A stretch of DNA of 64,000 bases from Rhabdornis inornatus (GCA_013397075.1 VWZS01009594.1:458694-522693), one strand, 5' to 3'. Shown: positions 1 to 11,360, numbered from the stretch's first letter. Notes: generated by a model from the letters alone, not told the origin. Translations and numbers: made by a program.

Positions 1-2640
1 GGGGGGGGGGGGGGGGCGGGGGTGGGGGGGGTGACCCAGGGGGGTCTGGTGGGTACCCCATGGGCAGCACAAGGGGGTTTGGGATTGGGGGAGTCACCAG
101 GGAATCTCATCCCAGCCGTGCTGGAAAGTCCCCCAGGCAGATGGGGACAACTTGATTCCCAAAGCAGGAACACATGGCTGCCTGGGTGCGACTACTAATG
201 ATATTAAAGTTATTAATTTTATAAGGCACGAGGACAAGGTGTCTGCAGTGGGACACTGGACACTATTGCACCACTGGACATTTTGGATGGGCCACCTTCC
301 CAAATCCGAAAGCAAAGGTGTGGGACAGGGCCGGGTCAGCGGCCGGTAAATGAAGTGCTGTCGGTAACGAGACAATCCCAAAGGATGGATTGATCTGCTC
401 GTCGATCCCTGCACCAGCAACCAGCTTTTCCTGCTGCTGATGTCCCATGGATGTGGTGCTCCGTCCAGAGGGAATGCGGCTCCCGAGAGATTCACCCTCC
501 AGCCAAGTGCTCGACCCCGGCACATCCCGCAGGGACGTGGGTGCTGCCAGCCTTCCACAGATCCCCCAGACCCCAAATCTTTGTCCCCTCCTGGCCTTTT
601 TCGGCTCCTTTTCCCGCTGTCATCGGGACCAGCGCCAGGCCAACACTGACATCAAGTGGCTGCCGGGATCCCTCACATTCCTCGGCTGTCTCCTCTCTCC
701 GTGCGCCGGGAGCTGCCCAGCACCGCCTCATCCTGCCCCGGAGCGGGACCGAGCGGCTCAGAGCCGCAGGTGCAGGCTGTTCATGGCCGCTCCCGGGCGG
801 GCGGGATGCATCCAGCCGTGCTCCATCTGCCTGACCCCAGCCAGGCCACCCCCGTGTCCTATCCTGTCCCCGGCAGTCGATATCCCAGCGGGGTCGAGCC
901 GAGCGCTGGCGGCACCGCCGAGCCCGGAGCATCCGCACATCCCTGAGCCCCGGGAGCCGGGGGGGACCCTGCCCACGGCACCCCCGTCCCATCTCTGCCC
1001 CGCTGCCGGCAAGGTCGCGGTGACACAGACACAGCAAGGTCGTGGTGACCCCGCCACTGCCCTGGGGACGTTTGTCCCCTACTCCCTGCCAGAGGCCGTG
1101 GACTTTGTGCCGAGTCTGGGAGCGGCACTGGGACGCGCCTGGCGGCGCTGGCACGGCCCCAAATCTCGCCGAGACCTGGTTCCGGACAGCAGGTAACCCC
1201 AGGTGACAAACCCTCTGCCCCAGCTGCTGTGCCACCAGGCTTCCCAGGGATTTCAGGTCCCTGTGTGGTGCCACTGCCTGATCCCCGGGTATGGAGTCAG
1301 CTCCGGGAGGAAATCTCGGTGTTCTTCCCATTTTAAATCTGGGCCAAGGGCAGCACCGGGCGCCAGAGTGGCTGTACACTCCTGCTTTTGGGGGATAAAA
1401 GCTGGGAAACACATTTTTCCTCCAAACCACCTGCTTTGGAGGCCCGGAGGAGTTTTAGAACTCCCCATTCACCTTCACCCCCTCTTCCCTGAAGCCGAAG
1501 CCCGGGGCTTGTGTTGGGACGAGCGACGGCTCCGCTGGGATATTGGTGGCAGGTGGAGCAGGGCCGGGGGGGGCAGGTGTGGGTGCTCAACCCCTCTGCA
1601 GGAACCCACCCACGGGGTGGGACGGAGGCGGGGGTTGGCCGGGGCTGAGCTGGCCGCGGATTTAACCCATGAGAGGCCCCGGATTCCGTATTAGGGCTGA
1701 GAGGGGGGAGCAGGGGATCTGTGCTGTGTAATGAGGTGTGTCAGGTCTCTACAGCCCCCCCACCCTGGGGTTTCTCTGCCTTAGCTCTGTGTTGCAAACC
1801 TATGGCCCTGCATGGTGCCAGACGGGGCACTGGGACGTGGTCTGGGGACAGCTCCTGAATGGTGGGGGTTGTTTATCCCCCAGGTCCGGAAGCGCTCTGC
1901 TGGGAAGGAAAGGGAGGGGAGAATCAGGGCTGTTCCCAGCATCGGAGTGGGAGGAATGCTCCCAGCTGTACCCCGAGACATCCCCATATGTATGGTCCCA
2001 GTTGCCCTCAACCTTCAGCATCACCCCTTCCCTCCCTCCCCAGCTCCCCGGTGTCTCTGCAGTGACTGGGAAAGGTCGGGGACCTGCAGGTGGCCTGGGA
2101 CAGGAGGGACTGAACAGTAACAGGTCAGTGCTGTGGCTCTTGGGTTGGGATTTGGGTGCTGTTGTGCTGTTGCCTGATACCCTTGAGTGTCAGCGTCTGT
2201 CCTCCCAACCTTTCTGGGGACAGAGTCTGGAGGGGACGTGTGAGGAAACAGCTCCTTTGCCCTACAAGTGTGGTTTTCCTGGGGATTTCCTGGCTGATGT
2301 AAGACAGTGCATGGGAAAAACATCGACTTGGAGCCTAAGGAGCTCCTGGGAAGGGGTTGTCCCCATCCAAAAGGCGGCCTTGCTTTAAAATTTGGCTTGG
2401 TGTCTTTGGGTCCATCAAGAGGGACCCCCTCGGGGGGATGGGGAATGTGGGTGCCTGTGGAGCAATGCCAGTGGTGTCCTGTGGCAGGCAGAAGCTGCAG
2501 AGCCCCAGGGAGCAGGTGGAGCAGATACTCAGCCATCGCCTATCCCAGCAGCCCTGTCCCGGCTCGGGGCTGCCAGAGCCGGGGGACACATCCAGCGCCT
2601 GTCCTGACTGTGCCAGCACCCTGTGAGGAGCCAGTGGCAC
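1..2640. other. GC-rich upstream region, no gene seen
   Basis: The first 31 bases are almost pure G, typical of a contig edge or a low-complexity tract. The rest is GC-rich with many overlapping long frames on both strands, for example 447-1196 plus and 492-1430 minus. None shows a recognisable domain, and they overlap one another as expected of stop-poor GC-rich DNA. A TTTAAAA box lies near 2384-2390 and could serve the kinase gene that starts at 2645, but nothing else supports a promoter. An A/T-richer stretch around 196-225 stands out without a recognisable element. Confidence 0.5.
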
Positions 2641-2644
2641 CACC

Positions 2645-5616
2645 ATGTCCCAGGCAGGAGGTACAGCAGAGCCCTGGATCTGTCCCTGGGAGGTACAGGG
2701 GACCCCAGAAATGGTGTGACCCCTGTCCATCCCCCCTATCAGCACCAATCTCCATCCCATCCTGGCCCCATTTCCCTTGGATTTTTGATCCTAAAAGCAC
2801 TTTTCACCCCAAACCTGACTCACAGGGTGCTGGGCTGCCCTAGGAGCTCCTGTCCCTATGTTCTCCCCAGGTGCCATCCATGCTTTGTGGGGAGGATGGT
2901 TGGTCCCAGATGGAGCAGGGGGACACATAAATTAGCACTAGAGGGGAAGACAGGCCCCTGGTCCCCAAAGCATGAGGAATCCCCGCATGGCCCACCTTAA
3001 TCCATCCCCCAGGAGCTGAGGAGGCCTTTGAACACCGTGATGTGGTCATCAACACCCAGGACAAGGTTTCAGATCTGTACACACAGCTGGAGAAGCTGGG
3101 GGAGTAAGTGAGGGTCCCGTGGATGGCCTGTGGCTGTCCATGAGCAGCCCTGGTGGGATGCAGGTGAGTGGTGGTGGCTCCTCCATCCTCATCCCCACTC
3201 TGTCCCAGGGGGAAATTCGGGACAGTGTACAGGCTGCAGGAAAAGGCCACCAGCAAAATCCGGGCTGGGAAATATTTCCGGACACGCACAGCAAAGGAGA
3301 AGCAGGCGGCTTGGGCTGAGGTGGAGCTGATGAACCTCCTGCATCACCCACGCCTCGTGCAGTGCCTCGACGCCTTCCAGGGCCCCGCTGAGCTGGTGAT
3401 GGTGATGGAGTAGTGAGTGGGGGTAATCAGGTTTGGGGGTGGTGGGGCAGTGCTGGGCTCTGCCAGGGGGAGCACTGGAGGTGGGGAGGGGTCCCTGTGC
3501 TGTGGGTGTGGGGTGGATGTGGAACCTGGTGACTTTGGAGGTATGAGTGGTGAGGTCTTCCCAGAGCACTGAGTCTGCCTTCTCTGGTGGGACTTCCCTT
3601 CCTCGGGGCTGTAACACCCCAAAGGGGTCCCCAGAACCTTATTGTCCCCACAGTGGCAGGTGGGGAGGGGTCCCTGTGCCATGGGGTTCTGGTGTGGGAT
3701 GGATGGGGAGCCTGCAGCTCCTGGAGATAAGGGTGGAGAGATGCTCCCAGAGCCCTGAGTTTGGGTTCTCTAGTGGGGCTTCCCTTCCTCGGGGCTGTAA
3801 GACCCCAAAGGGTCCCCAGCACCTCCTTGTCCCCAGCGTGGCAGGGGGGGAGCTCTTTGAGCGCATTGTGGACGACGACTTCGAGCACACGGAGCCCAGC
3901 AGTGCCCAGTATGTGCAGCAGATCCTGGAGGGGCTGCAGTTCATGCACGGCCAGGCCATCGTCCACCTTGACCTCAAACCCGAGAACATCGTCTGTGTCA
4001 GCCCTGGCAGCCACTGGATCAAGATCATCGACTTTGGCTTGGCACGGAAGCTGGGTGAGCAAAAAGGAGCTCCTGGGTGTCCAGGGCAGGGACTGTCACT
4101 GTCTCAGGGACAGGATCTGGCACCTGGGACACCAAACCAGGGCCCTTCCTGATAAGCACACAATGCTCTGGGGAAAGCTGTGTGTCCCCAGTGCTGCTGC
4201 TGAGGCACCTGTGGGTGTTTGGCACACAGAGATGCTCTAGGAGAGCACCAAGGAGTCCTTGGAGGGTGGCAGCCACACCTGGGCACAGGGGCTCATCCAC
4301 CTGGGTTGTGTTGGTGTGTCCTCTGTCCCAAACACCTGTCCCAGGGCACTCCCAGCTGGACACCTGTCCCAGGGAGATCCCAACTGGCCTCCTGCATCCT
4401 CTCTGCAGCTCCAGACACCCCTGTGAAGGTGTTGCATGGCACCCCTGAATTCATGGCTCCAGAAGTGGTTGCCTTTGAGCCCGTGAGCTTCTCCACAGAC
4501 ATGTGGAGTGTTGGTGTCATCTGCTACATCCTGTGAGTGCCTTCCTGGGCAGGGCAGGCTGGGCTGGAGGGAGCTGAGTTGTCACTGATGCCCTGGGCTC
4601 ACCTCTTCAGGCTGAGTGGAGAGTCGCCCTTCCAGGGGGACACTGACATGGAGACACTGAGCAATGTCACAGCTGCCCAGTGGGACTTTGAGGAGGAGAC
4701 CTTCTCAGAGATCTCCCAGCAAGCCAAGGACTTCATCAGCCAACTGCTGCAGAAGGACCCCCGGTAGGGCCTGGGGGTGGCTGTGGGCTCCTCGTCTGGA
4801 TTTTGGAGTGCTGAGGGGGTGGGCAGAGGGAAGCTCTGCCTGTTTGGTGGAGGGGACACTCCAGATGAGGGTCTGAGGGTGGAGCAGCCCCCCTGTGACC
4901 CTCCTCTGTGTGCTGCAGCCGGCGGCTCCCCAGTGCAGGGGCTCTGCTGCACCCCTGGCTGCAGCACCCCCAGCCCAGCAGCCCCAAGGTGCTGTCCAAG
5001 GAGAGGATCCGGCAGTTCCTGGCACGTCGGAAGTGGCAGGTACCTGCTGGGATGATGGGGACATGGGGGTGGCCCTGGCTGAGGGGCTCAGTGCCCACTC
5101 TCTTCCCCCAGAAAACAGGCAAAGCCCTGCTGGCTCTCAAGAGGCTGACCCTGCTGTCCCAGAGCCTGGAGGGGAAGGCATCTGAGGCTCAGGATGAGGA
5201 AGGTGATGGCCCCTGAGGCACCATTCCCCCCATTCTCTCTGCTTTGCCATCTCCTCCTCTTTTTGCTCCACCCTGGCTACCACTCCACACCCAGGCACGG
5301 CCCCACAGTGGCATTTCTGCTCCAAGATTCTCTCCATCCTCATCCCTGTGGGGTGGTCTCTGGTGCAGCCTTGGGCAGGCTCATCCCACTGTGTGTCACC
5401 CAGAGCTGATCCCCACAGGTGCCTCCTGCACCTCCAGCACAGGGGAGAGGTTGGATCCAGCCAACTCCTCACCATTCTCTCTGCCCATCTCCTGCAGGCC
5501 TGGAGAAGGAACAGCCCTCTGGGGCTCTGCCCCAGCGAGGTCCCAACCTCTCAGAGCTGCTGACAGACCAGGAGGAGGAGGATGGTGGTGGGAGCACTGC
5601 AGCCTCAGGGCAGTGA
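2645..5616 (+). CDS. Compact myosin light chain kinase-like protein (MYLK family)
   Basis: Predicted Ca2+/calmodulin-dependent serine/threonine kinase that phosphorylates myosin regulatory light chain. Exons: 2645-2660, 3013-3103, 3209-3412, 3837-4054, 4409-4532, 4611-4763, 4919-5039, 5112-5202, 5498-5616. They sum to 1137 nt with every splice phase matching, giving 378 aa. Visible motifs in order: glycine loop GEGKFGTVY, ATP lysine in RAGKYF, catalytic HLDLKPEN, DFGLARKL, GTPEFMAPE, and a basic amphipathic calmodulin-binding segment beginning ARRKWQKTGKALLALKRL. The RRKWQKTG and KVLHGTPEF wording is closer to smooth-muscle MYLK than to my recollection of MYLK2, MYLK3 or MYLK4. No Ig or FN3 domains are seen, so it is far smaller than MYLK. 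The start ATG is in a good context (CACCATG) and its short exon ends in the phase exon 2 requires; a longer upstream form cannot be excluded. It may be the non-mammalian paralogue called mylk5 in some vertebrates, which is not proven here. Confidence 0.85.
3480..3844 (+). repeat. ~180-bp intronic tandem duplication carrying a splice acceptor
   Basis: Within intron 3 of the MYLK-like gene, about 3480-3658 is repeated at about 3659-3844 with scattered substitutions and small indels. Shared landmarks are GGTGGGGAGGGGTCCCTGTG, CTTCCCTTCCTCGGGGCTGT and TTGTCCCC followed by an AG and GTGGCAGG/TGGCAGG. The unit therefore includes the 3' splice site and first bases of exon 4. The second copy supplies the acceptor used in the model (AG at 3835-3836). 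The first copy has its own CAG at 3651-3653. Confidence 0.8.
5112..5216 (+). CDS. Alternative 3' end of MYLK-like gene (read-through exon 8)
   Basis: If the donor after 5202 is not used, exon 8 stays open to a TGA at 5214-5216, ending in ...DEEGDGP. If it is used, the last exon 5498-5616 adds an acidic tail ending ...STAASGQ. Both forms keep the calmodulin-binding helix. Which is used cannot be told from the sequence; the spliced form is preferred because the phase-1 junction and the polypyrimidine tract before 5498 are both good. Confidence 0.4.
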   Translation, partial: KTGKALLALKRLTLLSQSLEGKASEAQDEEGDGP

Positions 5617-5794
5617 CAGTGTGGCCCTTTCACCCCCATCCTGGAACACCTTGAGATGGGGATGGTGTCTCCAGCAGCTCCCACAGTGACCTGGCTAGGC
5701 TGGGACACACACAGAGCCCTGCTGTGGGTGAGCTCTGGGGTCCCATGGTGTCCCTGTGCTGCTGCCCCTGCAAGGAATGCAGACACCTGCCCCC

Positions 5795-5800
5795 AATAAA
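5795..5800 (+). terminator. Polyadenylation signal of MYLK-like gene
   Basis: A canonical AATAAA lies 179 bp after the TGA at 5614-5616, followed by a CTG/TGTG-rich stretch. This sets a short 3' UTR of roughly 200 nt. Confidence 0.75.
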
Positions 5801-5819
5801 GCACTGACAATCTCTGCAC

Positions 5820-6478
5820 TCCCTGTGCTGCTCCTATTTGCCCCAAACTCACTGGCAGAGGTAGGAAAGAGCTGCTCAAGCTGTGCCCACCCTTTGAGAG
5901 CTGGGATCAGGCTTTTGCCCACCTGGGCCACCAGCCTTGTCCTCTCTGGGAGTGAAGCTGGCCCTGGGCATAGCAGCCACTGGTATTCCTTGCTCAGAAG
6001 AGTATTCCTTCCTTCCTTATCTGGGGGGTTTGCATTATGTCCTGAGCTCACATAAGCCAGGATGAGCCTTGAGGCCTCTGGTCTCTCCATTTCTGGGCCA
6101 ACTCTGGCAGTGGTAGGGCTGGAAACTGCTGTGGGCCCTCCAGTCTTGGCCTAAGCAGGCAGAATTTGGTGTTTGGGAGCCCTGGGGAAGAACACCCCAG
6201 GCACCAGGATGTGCTGGGAGACACCGGCTGGGACAGAGATTGGGTTGGGGTTCTTGCTGGGCACTGGGGTGACCATGAACCATCAGTGTGCCCTTGGTAA
6301 TGGTGGTGACTGGGACCCTGGGCTGCAGGAGGAGGGAGGGATAATTCCCAAATTCAGTGACTCCACTCCTGCAGGATTGTGCTGTGTTTTGGGGGCCCCA
6401 CTACAACAGTGACATGGACACACAGGACACAGGTTGATGAAGGATGAGGGAAAAACTGGAATCCCTCACCCACAAGGA
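5820..6478. other. Intergenic, nothing recognised
   Basis: Unique-looking DNA between the kinase 3' UTR and the first CR1 fragment. No conserved frame, RNA gene or repeat family was recognised. Confidence 0.4.
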
Positions 6479-6479
6479 A

Positions 6480-6800
6480 TGTCTGGGAGAGCTGGGATTA
6501 CTTAGGAAAGAGAAGACTCAGAGGTGTCTCATCACCTCACATCAATAGGGAGGACGAAACCAGGCTCCTCTCAGCAGTGCCCAGAGTCCCTGGGCACCAC
6601 CTGAAACATGATCTGAACCTCAGGAAAACACTTTTTACTGCTGATGGAGTACTGTCACAGGCTCCCCAGGGAGGTTGTGTGCTCTTCATCCTTGCAGATA
6701 TTAAAGATCTGTCTATGCAGTCCTGGTGCCCCTGCTGGAGCAGAGATGTGAACCAGGTGCCCTCCAGAGGCTCCTTCCAGCATTAACCACTGTGTGGTTC
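6480..6800 (+). mobile_element. CR1 LINE 3' fragment, old
   Basis: Diverged CR1 consensus: GAGAGCTGGGATT start, ACCAGGCTCCTCTCAGCAGTGCCCAG, AAAACACTTTTTACTG, CAGGCTCCCCAGGGAGGTTGTG, CTCCAGAGGCTCCTTCCAG and a CTGTGTGGTTC tail. It is truncated at the 5' end like most avian CR1 copies and has no coding capacity. Confidence 0.75.
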
Positions 6801-7639
6801 CATGAAAACCCTGGGGGCTGCTCTCCTCCAGTACCTGCTGGTGCCAAAGGCCTCCTGGAAGTGCCCTGGTTGGAGCAGCCCAGACCTGTGCCCAGTGCCA
6901 GGGTCCAGCTGTGCCAAATACCGCATGGCTTCAACCCTTCCTCTTCCTGGAGCAGGGGCGAGGAGGAAATTGTTATTTTTATTAAACAGAACCGAATCCA
7001 CCCACTCCACAGGGGGGACATGTCTGAGAGCTCTGCCTGGAGCCACTCACAGGACACAACTGAGAGGGACACCAGCCCTGGGAGCTGCTGCTGGAGCAGT
7101 GGTGACAAATCTGTCTTGGACAGTTTGCTAAACCCTCTGGAAGCTGGTGGCCATCACAGCAGGAGGATCCACAGCAGGATTTGGCATCCTGCAGCCTCCA
7201 GAGACAGCCTCCAGTGCCTGCACCCCTTGGCTGAGGGCACTGTGGCTCTTCTCTTGGGCTCACGGGGAGGGATGTGTCACCTCCCTGTCCCCTCCTTGTG
7301 AGACAGACTCCCAGCTGCCAGGGCTTTATCAGCACCCAGCCCAACTCGAATTTTTGTTCCTGTTTACAATGTCCATGGCTGATGGGTCCATCTGACCACG
7401 GGAAGCAGGAGAGCACTGGGGGGTGGCAGATTGTCACATGCCCTGCCTGAGGCTTGGTGGCCTTATCTCTGGGTGGAAATGGAGGATGACATTTAAGAAG
7501 GAATTCTATTGGTAAACGTGTGCGGATCTGCTGCTGGAGAAGGGGGAGCCCTTTTGGAAATCCCCAATGTTCCCTGGAGAAAAGGAGGCTCAGGGGTTTT
7601 CCTCAAAGAACTGTAGAGGGTTCACCTTCCAGGGAAAGC

Positions 7640-8030
7640 ATTCCAGAGGAAGGAAGGGTCTGGAGCACCAGGAGCAGCTGAGGGAGCTGGGAAAGGGGCT
7701 CAACCTGGAGAAAAGGAGGCTCAGGGGGGCCCTTGTGGCTCTGCACAACTCCCTGACAGGAGGGGCAGTGAGGGGGGGTCGGGCTCAGGGAACAGGGACA
7801 GGAGGAGAGGGAACAGCCTCAGGCTGGGCCAGAGGAGGATTAGATTGGATATTAGGGAAAATTTCTTCCCCCAAAGGGTTGTGCAGCCTTGACACAGCTG
7901 CCTAGGGCAGTGGTGGAGTTTAAAAGGCCTGTGGATGTGGCACTTGGGGCATAGGTCAGTGGTGGCCTTGGGGAATGGCTGGATTTGATCTCAGAGGGCT
8001 TTTCCAACCTGAATGATTCTGTGATTCCCC
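7640..8030 (+). mobile_element. CR1 LINE 3' fragment
   Basis: Contains GGAGAAAAGGAGGCTCAGG, ACAACTCCCTGACAGGAGG, TTGGATATTAGGGAAAATTTC, GGGCAGTGGTGGAGT and the 3' end TTTTCCAACCTGAATGATTC with TGTGATTC. A partial extra copy of the GGAGAAAAGGAGGCTCAGG segment lies just upstream at about 7575, suggesting an internal duplication or a second fragment. Confidence 0.85.
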
Positions 8031-10105
8031 ACAGGATCCAGCAGCTGTGACAGACATCCTGACAGAACTCACCTGCTTCCTCTTCCTCCCTCTTGCAGTA
8101 AGAGCCCTGGATTCCCTGCTCCTAGTTGGAGCAGAAACTCCTTAGAAACAAAGAAACAAACAAAAATATTCCATATTCTGCCTACAGCAGAATAGCAGAG
8201 GGAGGGTGAGGAACCCCTTTCCCACACATCACACCCCAGTTTTTACCCACTATCTATTCCATGTTTTCCTTGCTACACAGACTCCAGTCCCATCCCTTGG
8301 GAACCGTGCTGAATGTGCTCAGGCTGCAGATGATAAGCAAACACCAAGTTGCGTATAATCAATCCCCTTGATGAGCTATTTACCATGTGACATTACCAAA
8401 ATATTTCTGGTTGGGAACGATGTTTATCTTCCTCTGTTTTCCAAACTCCTCATGGCCCTGAAAGTCCAACTCCCAGGACTCCAGGCATGAACTTTTTCTC
8501 TCCTAACCTATATTTATACCGTAAAAATCTGATTTACCTACAGAAGCAGCTTATTTACTGACAGAAAAAAATGTGTTCCTTCTCCTTCTGCTGCTTGCCA
8601 TGGCTTAACACGTTAAACTCTGCAATGCAGGAAGGAATGGAGAGTGAATTATACCTAGAACTCATTACAGCCACTGAGAAATTCAGCAGTGCTGAAAATA
8701 GAATTCTAATCTCAGGATCTCAGAGGCAAAGGAATTAAGATCTTGTCCTTCCATCAAGACAGACTCTTGCGTTGACCTTCACTTCAGCAACACAACCCCA
8801 GAAAATGTTCTCAAATCCTCAGGAATCCTCCACGGGGGCAGAAAGGATGAGTGATGTCCCCCAGGCAATCTTGAGAAGTGGTTCCCAACTTATCTCAGGT
8901 ATCTTATCTCAGGAATTTCAGGTGCCCCCAGGTCCAGCTCTTTGAGGAACGAGGTGGGGTCAGCTGTCCAAACACCCTCAAGTTTCAGGAGCTTTATCCT
9001 TCAGTGCCAGCGGATCAGATAACCTCGGGCTGCACAATCTAAACCTGGGAATGCTTGTTTGGATGAGGGAATATTGCCTGGGTAGCTCTAACATCAAGAA
9101 ACGAGGGGTTTTTGTGGACCTACAACTTCAGGGGAAAAAAAATCCATTCCTGCTTATGTTTTCCAGGGAATTGAAATTAATTAAGAAAACAAACTTAAGT
9201 GTCTGAAATCACCCTTAACAAAAAATGTAGCTCTGGGCACATACTGAAGATGGCTATTTGAATGTGATGTTTGTAGAATGGTTTTTAAAGGACTTTTATC
9301 ACAGGAAGTGACCAGCCCTGGGCTAATTGGAGTTGTCAGGTAAACACCCTCATGTACCACACATGAAAGGAGAGAAGACATGGGAGTATGAGGGCGGGGT
9401 GGTGACAAGGATGTGGTGCAAGGGACACGTGGACAAGGCAGGGGTGAGGGTGGCTCGATGGAGGGAGAAACTGTGCATGCTGAGGGAACATCAGGAGCAC
9501 CTGAGCTGGGATCAAAGCTCACCCAGTGGGATGTCCTCACTTCCCAAGGGTCCCAGCCAGGTTCTGAGGGGTCAGGAGGCTCTTGGAGGTAACAGGAGCT
9601 CAGGAACCATCAGCCCAAGGTGCAGCACCCAGGAGAAGAGCAGTGAAGTCCCCCCACCAACCTCGGGGAGTCTGGGTGGATTCCCCTCTCCAGAGACATC
9701 CCAGTGCCTGGGGCTGGGATGAGGGGTGGGCAGGATGCTCCCACAGCTCATCCTCCTGCAAGGGCTGCCCTGTTCCAGCTGCACCCAACACCTCCAGCAG
9801 CCCAAAATCCAGCCTGGGCTCCCTGCCTGCAGCTCCGTTCCATGCCCGTGGGAATCAGCAGAACCCAGACCCCCCATGGAACCCATGGAACACCTCCCCC
9901 TGCAAAGGGCGCTGGGTCCCCGTCCCTCCCCGCGCACGGCCCGTGTCACACCCGGCTTTCGCAGCCCTCCCCATGGCCAGGAGATGGTACTGTTGGCCTG
10001 GCCCTGCTTCTGCTGGGGCTCCAGAGCCGCGCCCAGGTCCTCGCATTCTTTTCCAGCCGAGGTCAGGAAGGTGTTGCCTGGATGCTCCGACAGCTTTCAG
10101 GTTTC
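8031..10105. other. Intergenic, mostly unique sequence
   Basis: About 8100-9300 is less GC-rich than its surroundings and free of recognised repeats. It includes a GATAAGCAAACA stretch near 8331 and an A/T-rich run near 8340-8600. From 9300 the DNA becomes GC-rich with long but unconvincing frames, for example 9327-9722 plus. No gene was recognised; the first half could hold a cis-regulatory element. Confidence 0.35.
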
Positions 10106-10109
10106 ATCC

Positions 10110-10262
10110 CAAACTGGCTGTGGCTGTCCCATCCCTGGAAATGTCCACGGACAGGGCTTGGAGCAACCTGGTCTGGCGGAAAGACGTCCCTGGCCATGGC
10201 AGGGGGTGGGATTGGATGCTGAGGCCCATTGCAAACCAAACCATTCCATGATTCTTTGATCC
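10110..10262 (+). mobile_element. CR1 LINE 3' terminal fragment
   Basis: Short CR1 end with ATCCCTGGAAATGTCCACGG, GGGCTTGGAGCAACCTGGTC, CCCTGGCCATGGCAGGGGGT and AACCAAACCATTCCATGATTC. Only about 150 bp remain. Confidence 0.8.
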
Positions 10263-10929
10263 TGGCATGCAGCAAGATGCTCGTGGAGGTCCCAGACCTC
10301 GGAGTCCCCACAGTGCTCTGTCCCACAGCAGAGCCTGTCCCCAGTGTGGGACAGAAGTCCTGGTCCCATACATGATCCAGGGGACAACATTCTCCCCTGG
10401 ACACACCTCTGGGACAGCATCAGGATCCCTGTGCCCACAGAGGACTGCAATGCCTTCCCTCAAAAACCTGGATCCGGAAATGAAATGTGAAATATTTAAT
10501 GAGAAGTTGAAATATTTGATGAAAGATATTTTGACTGCAAAGTTGGGTCTTGGAATATCAAAACAACCCCAATTATGGGTGACTCCAATTTTGGTGCTGC
10601 TGAGCTGTCCACAAGTCCTGTCCCAGGGACAACGGGATGGACACAACGTCACTCCAAGGGAATCGGTGCCTGCTGTCCTCGCGTGTCCCCTGCCCGGAAT
10701 TTGGCGTTTGCAGAGGGCGGGGGAGGTTGGCAGAACAGGCCTGGCACGTTCCCCCAGTCCCTGTGGTGCTGTGGGTGACACCTGGCAGGTCCTGCCGGGC
10801 CGGAGATGCTGCGGGAGCCGGATGGATGTGGCAGCACTGGGGGCTGGGCAGGGGGTTCAGAGCACAGCGGGTCCTGGGATCCCCTCTGGATCCATCCCCG
10901 TCCCTCAGCACATCTCTCCTCAAATCTTA

Positions 10930-11135
10930 GGTTTCAGCCAATTTCACCAGAACTCAGTGAATCTCACCAAGTCTCACCCAACCTTGGTGAATCTCACCAA
11001 ATCTCACTGATTAGCACTAACTCTCACCAAATCTCACCAAATTTTGATCAATATCACCAAATCTCACCAAATTTTGATGAATCCCACCAAATCTCACCAA
11101 ATCGCAGTGTTTGTCACTGCACCTCACTGAATCTC
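10930..11135. repeat. Degenerate TCTCACCAAAT-type tandem repeat
   Basis: The words AATCTCACCAAATCTCACCAA and ATTTTGATGAATC recur many times, giving a unit near 30-35 bp built from an 11-bp subunit. The array is imperfect. It lies about 1.1 kb before the FMNL1 first exon. Confidence 0.75.
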
Positions 11136-11240
11136 AGCAGAGCTGATCTGTGGTGCCCTGAGCTCCTGGCAGGGCTCCTGGCAACCCCTGGTCACTGCAG
11201 GATCGGGACGAGCCACACTCCGTGCGGGCAGGAGCCGCGT

Positions 11241-11360
11241 GCCCAAGGGTGAATCCGGCGCCACATCCCGTCCCCAAGGGTGAATCCGGTGCCACATCCC
11301 GTGCCCAAGGGTGAATCCGGTGCCACATCCCGTCCCCAAGGGTGAATCCGGTGCCCCATC
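11241..11360. repeat. 31-bp minisatellite, four copies
   Basis: The block starting CCCAAGGGTGAATCCGG begins at 11242, 11273, 11304 and 11335, an exact 31-bp period. Copies are nearly identical, differing at one or two positions. Each carries one or two CpGs. Near-identity implies recent expansion. Confidence 0.92.

Noticed and set aside
447..1430. Long frames on both strands at the window start (249 aa plus, 312 aa minus)
   Set aside because: They overlap each other in GC-rich, stop-poor DNA, have no recognisable domain and show no splice-linked neighbours.
2357..2626. Upstream exon of the MYLK-like gene around 2480-2626
   Set aside because: The frame that would join exon 2 carries a stop just before the ATG at 2645, so this stretch can only be 5' UTR in that frame.
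11241..11360. Regular short repeats reminiscent of a CRISPR array
   Set aside because: The repeats are contiguous 31-bp tandem units without spacers, in a vertebrate genome.
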